Of a stretch of 5,900 bases of DNA, positions 1 through 5,560 are shown in pieces; position 1 is the first letter of the stretch, and each line of letters begins with the position of its first letter. Source of the DNA: Bacteroidales bacterium (lineage in GTDB: Bacteria; Bacteroidota; Bacteroidia; Bacteroidales; Tenuifilaceae); NCBI GenBank assembly GCA_008933525.1, contig WBUV01000222.1, positions 1 through 5,900 on the forward strand, in the 5' to 3' direction. The notes below the pieces were generated by a model, which did no database searches, had not been told where the DNA came from, and was given only the letters and a program-made list of their open reading frames with translations. A program made the position numbers and the translations under genes.

Positions 1-120
1 GCTTACCCACAAGGGCTCTACCTAACAAAAGTTACCTATCCATTCCTCGATATTCCTCAACGCCCGGAGTTTGCATCGGTTTTTGAGGTGAATGGCGATT
101 CGGGCTGGAAGAAGATTTAA
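1..120 (+). CDS. truA: C-terminal fragment of a TruA-like tRNA pseudouridine synthase
   Basis: Reading frame 1 is open from the first base to a TAA at 118-120 and gives the last 39 residues of a protein whose start lies outside the window. The segment PQGLYLTKVTYPFLDIPQRP resembles the C-terminus of TruA as I recall it: E. coli TruA ends with a GLYL...V.YP stretch followed by a DLPKPP-like tail. TruA makes pseudouridine at positions 38-40 of the tRNA anticodon arm, in the cytoplasm. The active-site aspartate and the rest of the fold are not visible, so the call rests on the tail alone. The final residues (EVNGDSGWKKI) extend a little past the usual end. Bacteroidota can carry more than one TruA-family paralog, so which member this is cannot be told. 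No obvious terminator with a T-run follows the stop codon. Confidence 0.62.
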   Translation, partial: AYPQGLYLTKVTYPFLDIPQRPEFASVFEVNGDSGWKKI

Positions 121-133
121 TTGTTCTTACAAT

Positions 134-152
134 CATTGCATCCTTTGCAATG
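134..152. other. Small inverted repeat downstream of the truA-like gene
   Basis: CATTGCA (134-140) and TGCAATG (146-152) form a perfect 7-bp stem around a 5-nt loop, starting 13 nt after the truA-like stop codon. No T-run follows, so it is a weak terminator candidate at best. It could instead be an mRNA-end hairpin or a protein site. The TTGCAT core recurs at 211 and 218 near the toxin-antitoxin promoter. Confidence 0.4.
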
Positions 153-210
153 CGAATATACAAGCGTGTTTTGTAAGTGAAGGAGTTAACCGAAAAACCT
201 CCCCACGGAA

Positions 211-241
211 TTGCATCTTGCATAAATGTTCCTTAACTTTG
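211..241 (+). promoter_or_regulatory. Bacteroidota-type promoter of the toxin-antitoxin operon
   Basis: TAACTTTG at 234-241 matches the Bacteroidota -7 consensus TAnnTTTG, and a TTG at 211-213 lies 20 nt upstream, the usual spacing for the -33 element (consensus TTTG). Transcription should start near 247-249, which leaves only about 10 nt of leader before the ATG at 258. The -33 area is a tandem heptamer (TTGCATC, TTGCATA; 211-224). The match to consensus is read from the sequence; the start site is inferred. Confidence 0.65.
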
Positions 242-256
242 TCAAAAGACTTTTGA
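242..256. promoter_or_regulatory. Palindromic operator candidate for the toxin-antitoxin operon
   Basis: TCAAAAG (242-248), a single central A (249) and CTTTTGA (250-256) make a perfect 15-bp inverted repeat. It begins right after the -7 element and ends one base before the antitoxin ATG, so it covers the predicted transcription start. Type II antitoxins commonly repress their own promoter by binding such palindromes, alone or with the toxin. The repeat is directly visible; its role as operator is inferred. Confidence 0.55.
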
Positions 257-257
257 T

Positions 258-494
258 ATGAGCACCATTGAATTAAGACAGGTAATTACCGAGTATCTAT
301 CACATATTGATGATGCATCATTTTTGAATGCCATAAAAACAATCATTGAATCCAAGGTATCCGAGGGTTCATATAAACTATCTGACTACCAAAAGAAAAG
401 AATCGAAAACGGTAGAGAACAACTGAAAAAAGGGCAAACCATTTCAAATGAATCTCTAAAACTTGAGATTAACCAATGGTTAAGTACAAAGTAG
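258..494 (+). CDS. Antitoxin of a type II toxin-antitoxin module
   Basis: This 78-residue acidic/basic protein is the upstream partner of the RelE/ParE toxin gene, which it overlaps by 19 nt, so the two are surely co-transcribed and probably translationally coupled. The N-terminal half (about 3-33) reads as two amphipathic helices. The C-terminal half (about 39-78) has the pattern YKLSDYQKKRIENG...KKGQTISNE...INQWL, a basic linker and a helix with a tryptophan near the end. This resembles small Bacteroidota addiction-module antitoxins that wrap and neutralise a RelE/ParE toxin. I see no clear ribbon-helix-helix or helix-turn-helix, so how it would bind DNA is unclear. The start is fixed by the promoter and palindrome directly upstream; there is no Shine-Dalgarno. 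Sampled lines here are about 30% GC, against about 50% in parts of carA, which fits horizontal acquisition. The family assignment depends mostly on context. Confidence 0.72.
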   Translation: MSTIELRQVITEYLSHIDDASFLNAIKTIIESKVSEGSYKLSDYQKKRIENGREQLKKGQTISNESLKLEINQWLSTK

Positions 495-790
495 AATGGT
501 CAATTGAGGCTCGTCTCGACTTACTCGACATTTTAGATTTCTACTTTCAGAGAAATGGAAACGCAACCTATAGTAGAAAAATAAATTCCAAAATTAATAA
601 AAGCATAAGTCTAATTTCAAGGAATCCTTTTTCGGGAATACAGACTGAGATGGACTCTGTTAGAGCTTTTATTACAGGAGACTATCAAATAATCTATGAA
701 ATTATTGAAAAGACCATACTAATAGTAATGGTTTGGGATTGCAGACGAAATCCTGAAGATAAAATCATTCCTAATCAGAAGAAAAAATAA
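476..790 (+). CDS. RelE/ParE-family toxin
   Basis: A 104-residue basic protein with the layout of the ParE/RelE fold: a first strand (YKVEWS, 4-9), a long helical pair (about 11-50) ending in the typical NPFSG turn (50-54), then the strands VRAFITGDYQIIYEI (62-76) and TILIVMVWDCRRNPEDK (80-96). The family's C-terminal arginine signature is present as R90, R91, N92 and P93. ParE members poison DNA gyrase, whereas RelE members cut mRNA on the ribosome; sequence alone does not settle which applies, though the long paired helices and intact RRNP tail lean toward ParE-like. The ATG at 476 lies inside the antitoxin gene in another frame and is the only sensible start, as it places the first strand at the N-terminus. 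Length is normal for the family and the frame is intact, so the module is probably functional. It is as AT-rich as the antitoxin. Confidence 0.85.
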   Translation: MVKYKVEWSIEARLDLLDILDFYFQRNGNATYSRKINSKINKSISLISRNPFSGIQTEMDSVRAFITGDYQIIYEIIEKTILIVMVWDCRRNPEDKIIPNQKKK

Positions 791-821
791 ACAACAAACC
801 AAAAATGTTACTATAGGTTTT

Positions 822-859
822 CTTTGTGTGCCTTTGTGCCATACTTAAGCGCCTTTGTG
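822..859. repeat. Degenerate CTTTGTG repeat cluster
   Basis: CTTTGTG occurs at 822-828, 832-838 and 853-859, with start-to-start distances of 10 and 21 nt. The opposite strand reads ACCACAAAGGC...GGCACAAAGGCAC, which resembles the ACCACAAAGGCACAAAG-type sequence that I recall as highly dispersed between genes in Bacteroidota and other phyla. An 11-12 nt AT-rich segment interrupts the block, so this is probably a decayed copy. A fourth CTTTGTG at 935-941 overlaps the possible carA promoter. Confidence 0.5.
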
Positions 860-905
860 GTTAATTCTTATCTCCTTAAAATATTCAAACGTAATTTTTA
901 GAAAA

Positions 906-939
906 TTTCACCACAGATAAAAAACAATAGCTATCTTTG
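906..939 (+). promoter_or_regulatory. Possible carAB promoter
   Basis: TATCTTTG at 932-939 matches the Bacteroidota -7 consensus TAnnTTTG. The best upstream partner is a poor TTTC at 906-909 with a slightly long 22-nt spacer. A start near 945-947 would give a carA leader of about 215 nt containing two terminators, and would sit about 13 nt before the ATG of the leader frame at 959. No other TAnnTTTG match lies between here and carA. Only the -7 element is convincing. Confidence 0.42.
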
Positions 940-958
940 TGCTGTAATTAAAACATTG

Positions 959-1159
959 ATGTCGCAATCAAAGGAAATATTACTAAGCAACAAGCACACA
1001 GGGTTCGAAAGTTTACTATCGTTTAAATATTTAAGTCTGCCAAAATTGGCAGACTTTTTTTTTGCCTACTTAGGACCATTATCTGATTCAAATTATACTG
1101 CTAATCATAATGGGGTTGACTATTGTCAACCCTTTTTTATTTCACTTAACCAAGCATAA
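959..1159 (+). CDS. Candidate leader peptide upstream of carA (66 aa, uncertain)
   Basis: An open frame begins with ATG at 959 (a TTG lies one codon earlier), about 13 nt after the predicted transcription start, and ends with TAA at 1157-1159, 2 nt before the carA ATG. It passes through both terminator hairpins and their T-runs, which encode Phe-rich stretches (ADFFFAYL, CQPFFIS). It has no arginine codon, so classical arginine-codon attenuation is unlikely. It resembles no protein I know. Its position recalls the E. coli pyrBI leader frame, which runs through the attenuator and lets a closely following ribosome block terminator folding when UTP is low. The frame may also be open by chance; 66 codons in AT-rich DNA is long but not decisive. 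Confidence 0.3.
   Translation: MSQSKEILLSNKHTGFESLLSFKYLSLPKLADFFFAYLGPLSDSNYTANHNGVDYCQPFFISLNQA
1033..1063 (+). terminator. Strong intrinsic terminator 1 in the carA leader
   Basis: The arms AAGTCTGCCA (1033-1042) and TGGCAGACTT (1047-1056) pair perfectly around the loop AAAT, and nine T residues run from 1055 to 1063. It lies about 240 nt beyond the toxin stop and about 100 nt before carA. The structure is unambiguous; whether it ends transcripts from upstream or attenuates carAB is open. Confidence 0.85.
1076..1113 (+). other. Bulged hairpin between the two leader terminators
   Basis: CCATTAT (1076-1082) pairs with ATAATGG (1107-1113), and after a 2-nt bulge (1083-1084) GATT (1085-1088) pairs with AATC (1103-1106), enclosing a 14-nt AT-rich loop. 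Its 3' end shares G1113 with the base of terminator 2 and competes with the possible G1112 wobble pair there, so the two hairpins stack or weakly compete. Confidence 0.45.
1113..1138 (+). terminator. Strong intrinsic terminator 2, just before carA
   Basis: GGGTTGAC (1113-1120) and GTCAACCC (1125-1132) pair perfectly around the loop TATT and are followed by six T (1133-1138). The T-run ends 23 nt before the carA start, so active termination here would silence carAB transcription arriving from upstream. Confidence 0.83.
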
Positions 1160-1161
1160 CA

Positions 1162-2244
1162 ATGGAGAAAATTAAAGCAAAACTGGTACTGGAGGATGGC
1201 AGCGAATACACAGGCTACTCCTTTGGGTATCACGGAAGCTCCGCTGGCGAAGCGGTTTTTAACACTGCAATGAATGGCTACCCCGAAAGTTTGACCGACC
1301 CATCGTACCGCGGCCAAATACTTGTTGCCACATTTCCGCTTATTGGTAACTACGGTGTCCCCGATAGCGATACCGATGGAAACATCCAAAAGTTCTGGGA
1401 ATCGGACAAAATACATATATCGGGGTTGGTGGTAACGGAGTATAGCGAAACCTACAGCCACTGGAATGCCAGCAAAAGTCTATCGGACTGGCTTATTGAG
1501 CATAAAATCCCAGCAATATCGGGGCTCGATACCAGAGCATTGACAAAGAAAATCCGCGAACACGGCTGTATGCTTGGAAAAATAATAGTTGATAACGATG
1601 TGGAGTGGATTGACCCTAACAAGCAAAACCTGGTTAAACAGGTTTCAATAAAGCAGAAAATCACCTACGGGAACGGTAAGCACAAAATTGTTCTGGTGGA
1701 TTGTGGCGTGAAAAACAATATAATAAGGTGTCTTCTGAATAGGGACACAACAATAGTTCGCGTTCCATACGACTACGACTTTACAACCGAGGATTACGAC
1801 GGGCTCTTTATCTCCAACGGACCCGGCGACCCAAAAATGAATATTGAAACAATTAATCACCTAAAAAAAGCAATGGCAATTGACAAACCCATAATGGGCA
1901 TATGCTTGGGAAACCAACTGCTTGCACTGGCATCGGGAGCCAACACCTACAAACTACCCTACGGACACCGAAGCCACAACCAACCTGTAATACTAAAAGG
2001 CACAAACCGATGCTTTATTACATCGCAGAATCACGGATTTGCGGTTGACACCTCTACCCTACCCAACGATTGGAAAATTCTCTTCGAGAATGCCAACGAT
2101 GGCACCTGCGAGGGGATTAAACATAAAACCAAGCCGATATTCGCAGCGCAGTTTCACCCCGAGGCATCGGGTGGACCCAACGACACTGAGTTTTTGTTTG
2201 ACGAGTTTATTGGGATGATTGAAAAAACAGAAACTATTATTTAG
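1162..2244 (+). CDS. carA: Carbamoyl-phosphate synthase, small (glutaminase) subunit
   Basis: CarA hydrolyses glutamine and passes the ammonia through an internal tunnel to CarB for carbamoyl phosphate synthesis in the cytoplasm. At 360 residues it has normal length. The N-terminal CPSase small-chain domain (about 1-150) carries the family stretches GEAVFNTAMNGYPESLTDPSY and SGLDTRALTKKIREHGCMLG. The class I glutamine amidotransferase domain (about 173-355) shows SNGPGDP (218-224), the nucleophile Cys248 in GICLGNQ, His291 in SQNHGFAVD, and His332 and Glu334 in FHPE, completing the catalytic triad. Asn251 replaces the His found in the E. coli GICLGHQ motif; from memory Bacteroidota CarA proteins commonly have Asn there, so this is not damage. 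The ATG start puts the expected KAKLVLEDG at the N-terminus; no Shine-Dalgarno is present, as is usual in the phylum. It is followed after 47 nt by carB and preceded by two terminators that probably regulate the pair. Confidence 0.97.
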   Translation: MEKIKAKLVLEDGSEYTGYSFGYHGSSAGEAVFNTAMNGYPESLTDPSYRGQILVATFPLIGNYGVPDSDTDGNIQKFWESDKIHISGLVVTEYSETYSHWNASKSLSDWLIEHKIPAISGLDTRALTKKIREHGCMLGKIIVDNDVEWIDPNKQNLVKQVSIKQKITYGNGKHKIVLVDCGVKNNIIRCLLNRDTTIVRVPYDYDFTTEDYDGLFISNGPGDPKMNIETINHLKKAMAIDKPIMGICLGNQLLALASGANTYKLPYGHRSHNQPVILKGTNRCFITSQNHGFAVDTSTLPNDWKILFENANDGTCEGIKHKTKPIFAAQFHPEASGGPNDTEFLFDEFIGMIEKTETII

Positions 2245-2266
2245 AAGATAGAATGAAAATCAATCT

Positions 2267-2287
2267 TTTAACGTTTAACCTTTAACG
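2267..2287 (+). repeat. Three tandem heptamers directly before carB
   Basis: TTTAACG, TTTAACC and TTTAACG follow one another without gaps and end 4 nt before the carB ATG, inside the 47-nt carA-carB gap. Such an array can gain or lose units by slippage and would shift the spacing upstream of the start codon. TTTAACC-type runs also occur, as I recall, in other Bacteroidota intergenic DNA, so it may be neutral. Confidence 0.6.
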
Positions 2288-2291
2288 AATA

Positions 2292-5200
2292 ATGAAAAAT
2301 CAATATAAGAAAGTCCTAGTTCTAGGCTCTGGCGCTCTAAAAATAGGCGAGGCAGGCGAATTCGACTACAGTGGCTCGCAAGCATTAAAGGCACTAAAGG
2401 AGGAAGGAATAAGCACAATACTTATCAACCCAAACATTGCTACCGTGCAAACCAGCAAAGGAATAGCCGATAAGGTTTACTTCTTGCCAGTTACCCCGTA
2501 CTTTGTGGAGAAAGTAATTGAGAAGGAACATCCCGATGGTATATTCCTGTCGTTTGGCGGGCAAACCGCGCTGAACTGCGGAACACAACTCTACAAAAGC
2601 GGAATACTTGCAAAGCACAACATCCAGGTGCTTGGCACTCCTGTTGAAACAATTATCAATACCGAGGATAGAGAACTATTCGCCAATAAACTGCTCGAGA
2701 TTGATGTAAAAACGCCCAAAAGCATTGCTGTTGAAAGTGTTGACGAAGCACTGAATGCTGCAAGAAAGATTGGTTTTCCTTTAATTATAAGGGCTGCATT
2801 CACACTGGGCGGACAAGGGAGTGGATTCTGCTCCAACGAGGATGAGCTGAGAACACTCGCTGTAAATGCATTTGCATACGCTCCGCAAATTCTGGTGGAG
2901 GAATCGCTCAAAGGATGGAAAGAGGTTGAGTACGAGGTTGTGCGCGATAGGTTCGATAACTGCATCACCGTTTGTAATATGGAGAACTTCGACCCCCTTG
3001 GAATCCATACAGGCGAGAGTATTGTGGTGGCGCCATCGCAAACGCTAACTAACTCAGAGTACCATAAACTTAGAGCGCTATCAATAAAAATAATCCGCCA
3101 TTTGGGTGTTGTTGGCGAGTGCAACGTTCAGTATGCGTTCGACCCTAACAGCGAGGACTACAGGGTTATTGAGGTAAATGCAAGGCTATCGCGTTCATCG
3201 GCACTGGCATCAAAAGCCACGGGCTATCCACTAGCATTTGTGGCAGCAAAATTGGGCTTGGGTTACGGGCTGCATCAACTTAAAAACTCTGTAACGCAAA
3301 CCACAACTGCCTGCTTTGAGCCTGCACTCGATTACATCGTTGTAAAAATTCCCCGCTGGGATTTAAACAAGTTCCAAGGTGTTACCCGCGAAATTGGCTC
3401 ATCGATGAAAAGCGTGGGCGAGGTTATGGCAATAGGTCGCACATTCGAGGAGGCCATACAGAAAGGGCTCAGAATGATTGGTCAGGGAATGCACGGTTTG
3501 GTGGCAAACCCTAAGTTGAGTTTCCCCAACTTGGAGGAAGCCCTCACCCACCCTACCGACCAACGGATTTTTGCAATTGCCGAAGCGATGGAAAAGGGTT
3601 GGACAATTGAAAAGATTCACGAGTTGACAAAAATTGACATCTGGTTCCTTTATAAAATGCAGAATATCATATCGAAGAAGAACCATATTGAAACGATGAA
3701 ATCTTTGGACGAGATGGATTACGAGCTTTTGCTCGATGCCAAAAAGATAGGCTTTTCGGACTTTCAAATTGCCCGACTAATATTCAACCCAGAACCCAAA
3801 GAAATTGAGAAATACCAAATAAAAGTAAGGAACCATCGGAAAAGCGTTGGAATACAACCTTGCATTAAGCAGATTGATACACTTGCAGCCGAGTACCCCT
3901 CGGAAACAGCCTACCTGTATGCAACTTACCACGGAATTGAGAACGATATTAAGCATAACAGCAAGGATAAAACAGTGATTGTGCTTGGTTCTGGGGCATA
4001 CCGCATAGGAAGTTCGGTTGAGTTCGACTGGTGCACCGTAAGTGCAGTAAACGAAATTCGCAAACTTGGCTACAAATCGGTGATGATAAACTACAACCCC
4101 GAAACAGTTAGCACCGATTACGATATGTGCGACCGACTTTACTTCGACGAGTTAACCTTTGAACGGGTTTTAGACATTGTTGATATGGAAAAACCCATAG
4201 GAGTGATTGTTTCGGTGGGCGGACAGATTCCCAACAACTTAGCAATGCGACTACACCAGGCTGGAGTTAAAATACTAGGCACTTCGCCCGATTCCATTGA
4301 TAAAGCAGAAGACAGGCAAAAGTTTTCGGAGATGTTGGACAGATTGAAAATTGACCAACCGCGCTGGAAGCAACTTTCAACCTTCGAGGAGGTTGAGCAT
4401 TCTGTTGATGAGGTTGGCTACCCGGTACTTATTCGTCCATCCTATGTCCTATCGGGCTCAGCAATGAATGTAGTATCCAACGCCGATGAGCTAAGGGATT
4501 ACCTTAAACTTGCTGCCAACGTATCCAAAACGCATCCAGTTGTGGTTAGCGAGTTTATTGAGGGAGCCAAGGAAATAGAGTACGATGCAGTGGCCAACAA
4601 TGGCGAGGTTATGTTCGATGCTATATCGGAACACGTTGAGTTTGCCGGAGTACACTCTGGCGATGCTACGCTAGTTTTCCCTCCACAGAAACTCTACTTC
4701 GAAACTATCCGCCGAATTAGAAAAATAGCCAAGGAGATAGCCCGCGAACTCAAAATTACAGGGCCGTTCAATATGCAACTGCTCGCAAAGAACAACGATA
4801 TAAAGGTGATTGAGTGTAATCTGAGAGCCAGCCGAAGTTTTCCATTCGTATCGAAAGTACTCGATTACAACTTTATTGAGACTGCCACAGGTTATATGCT
4901 TGGCAGAATGCCAAACTCCCTTCCACCATCGATGTTTGAGATTGACCACGTTGGGATTAAAGCATCACAATTCTCCTTCAGTCGACTATCCAAGGCCGAC
5001 CCAATACTTGGTGTGGAAATGGCCTCCACTGGCGAGGTTGGATGTTTGGGCATAGATTTCGACGATGCAATGATTAAAGCGATGCTTTCCGTGGGTTACA
5101 GAATACCAAGTAAGAGCATACTGGTATCCTCCGGCCCTTTAAGGTCTAAGATTGCACTGGTAGAGCCATTGCTTTTGCTACAGCAACAAGAGTTTACAAT

Positions 5201-5519
5201 ATACGCAACCAAAGGAACCGCTGCATTCCTTAAAGACAATGGCGTAAACGCCATACCCGTTGCTTGGCCCGATGAGGCAGACTCGCCCAACAGCGTTGAG
5301 TTAATAAAAAACCGACAGGTTGAAATGGTGATAAACGTACCTAAAAACCTATCGCGCAGAGAACTCGATAACGATTACACCATTCGTCGAGCGGCGGTTG
5401 ATTACAACATACCATTAATAACCAATGCAAGGCTTGCTGCAGCGTTCCTAATTGCCATAAGCAACAAAAAGGTAGAAAACCTTGAACTGGTAAGTTGGGG
5501 AGAATATTTTGGGAAGTAA
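2292..5519 (+). CDS. carB: Carbamoyl-phosphate synthase, large subunit (eukaryote-like type)
   Basis: CarB makes carbamoyl phosphate from bicarbonate, CarA-derived ammonia and two ATP, supplying pyrimidine and arginine synthesis. Its 1075 residues match the family (E. coli 1073). The first synthetase half (about 1-400) has GSGALKIGEAGEFDYSGSQ (12-30) and the ATP-grasp residues E294, N296 and R298 in VIEVNARLSRSSA. A helical linker (about 400-555) follows, then the second half from GSGAYRIGSSVEFDWC (566-581), with E841, N843 and R845 in VIECNLRASRSFPF, and an MGS-like effector domain (about 937-1075). Many segments are nearly those of animal CAD and CPS1 rather than E. coli CarB. Of the E. coli ornithine ligands, E783 and D791 are kept but E892 aligns with Ala891. 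The effector domain keeps T973, T976, W992 and N1015, matching N-acetylglutamate-binding positions of human CPS1. The frame is intact; no Shine-Dalgarno precedes the ATG. Confidence 0.97.
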   Translation: MKNQYKKVLVLGSGALKIGEAGEFDYSGSQALKALKEEGISTILINPNIATVQTSKGIADKVYFLPVTPYFVEKVIEKEHPDGIFLSFGGQTALNCGTQLYKSGILAKHNIQVLGTPVETIINTEDRELFANKLLEIDVKTPKSIAVESVDEALNAARKIGFPLIIRAAFTLGGQGSGFCSNEDELRTLAVNAFAYAPQILVEESLKGWKEVEYEVVRDRFDNCITVCNMENFDPLGIHTGESIVVAPSQTLTNSEYHKLRALSIKIIRHLGVVGECNVQYAFDPNSEDYRVIEVNARLSRSSALASKATGYPLAFVAAKLGLGYGLHQLKNSVTQTTTACFEPALDYIVVKIPRWDLNKFQGVTREIGSSMKSVGEVMAIGRTFEEAIQKGLRMIGQGMHGLVANPKLSFPNLEEALTHPTDQRIFAIAEAMEKGWTIEKIHELTKIDIWFLYKMQNIISKKNHIETMKSLDEMDYELLLDAKKIGFSDFQIARLIFNPEPKEIEKYQIKVRNHRKSVGIQPCIKQIDTLAAEYPSETAYLYATYHGIENDIKHNSKDKTVIVLGSGAYRIGSSVEFDWCTVSAVNEIRKLGYKSVMINYNPETVSTDYDMCDRLYFDELTFERVLDIVDMEKPIGVIVSVGGQIPNNLAMRLHQAGVKILGTSPDSIDKAEDRQKFSEMLDRLKIDQPRWKQLSTFEEVEHSVDEVGYPVLIRPSYVLSGSAMNVVSNADELRDYLKLAANVSKTHPVVVSEFIEGAKEIEYDAVANNGEVMFDAISEHVEFAGVHSGDATLVFPPQKLYFETIRRIRKIAKEIARELKITGPFNMQLLAKNNDIKVIECNLRASRSFPFVSKVLDYNFIETATGYMLGRMPNSLPPSMFEIDHVGIKASQFSFSRLSKADPILGVEMASTGEVGCLGIDFDDAMIKAMLSVGYRIPSKSILVSSGPLRSKIALVEPLLLLQQQEFTIYATKGTAAFLKDNGVNAIPVAWPDEADSPNSVELIKNRQVEMVINVPKNLSRRELDNDYTIRRAAVDYNIPLITNARLAAAFLIAISNKKVENLELVSWGEYFGK

Positions 5520-5533
5520 AAGTTTTACAGTTT

Positions 5534-5560
5534 TGTCATACTGAGCGGAGCGAAGTATCT
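5534..5560. repeat. Fragment of a widespread intergenic repeat
   Basis: The segment reads TGTCATACTGAGCGGAGCGA and continues AGTATCT. I recall the near-identical GTCATTCTGAGCGGAGCGAA-type sequence as a very frequent intergenic repeat in Bacteroidota and other environmental bacteria. It begins 15 nt after the carB stop. Only this core is present, so it looks like a solitary or eroded copy. Confidence 0.55.

Larger units (their letters stand above)
940..1161 (+). promoter_or_regulatory. carA leader with tandem attenuator-like hairpins
   Basis: This region holds no confident gene but is strongly structured. In order: an AT/U-rich stretch, a strong intrinsic terminator (1033-1063), an 11-bp bulged hairpin (1076-1088 pairing with 1103-1113), and a second strong terminator (1113-1138) whose T-run ends only 23 nt before the carA ATG. 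The second terminator leaves no room for a separate promoter before carA, so carAB messages starting upstream must read through it. That is the layout of transcription attenuation. Carbamoyl-phosphate synthesis feeds pyrimidines and arginine, so a signal from either end product is plausible, but I recognise no known riboswitch or PyrR site. The alternative is that these are ordinary terminators of an upstream transcript and carA has a weak promoter I have missed. Confidence 0.55.

Noticed and set aside
32..223. Minus-strand 63-codon open frame over the left edge
   Set aside because: It lies opposite the TruA-like tail and intergenic DNA, has no recognisable motif, and the + frame gives a sensible protein end.
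246..256. Possible Shine-Dalgarno before the antitoxin
   Set aside because: No AGGAGG-like sequence is present; the region is better explained as a palindrome, and Bacteroidota rarely use strong Shine-Dalgarno sites.
1000..1012. GGGTTCGAAAG, resembling a tRNA T-loop
   Set aside because: The flanking bases do not form a T-stem, and no acceptor, D or anticodon arms or CCA end can be placed around it.
1001..1132. GGGTT (1001-1005) pairing with AACCC (1128-1132) as an antiterminator
   Set aside because: Five base pairs over 120 nt is too weak to compete with the perfect 8-bp terminator stem.
1126..1461. Minus-strand 111-codon open frame opposite carA
   Set aside because: It overlaps conserved carA sequence and starts and ends without any signal; the product is unlike any family I know.
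1891..1920. CarA Asn251 in place of the E. coli His as a sign of a dead glutaminase
   Set aside because: The Cys248, His332, Glu334 triad is intact, and I recall Asn at this place in other Bacteroidota CarA proteins.
2591..3124. Minus-strand 177-codon open frame opposite carB
   Set aside because: Long but serine-rich shadow of the conserved CarB ATP-grasp region, typical of antisense frames over real genes; no promoter seen.
3399..3767. Minus-strand 122-codon open frame opposite carB
   Set aside because: Shadow of the conserved CarB linker; no motif or context supports it.
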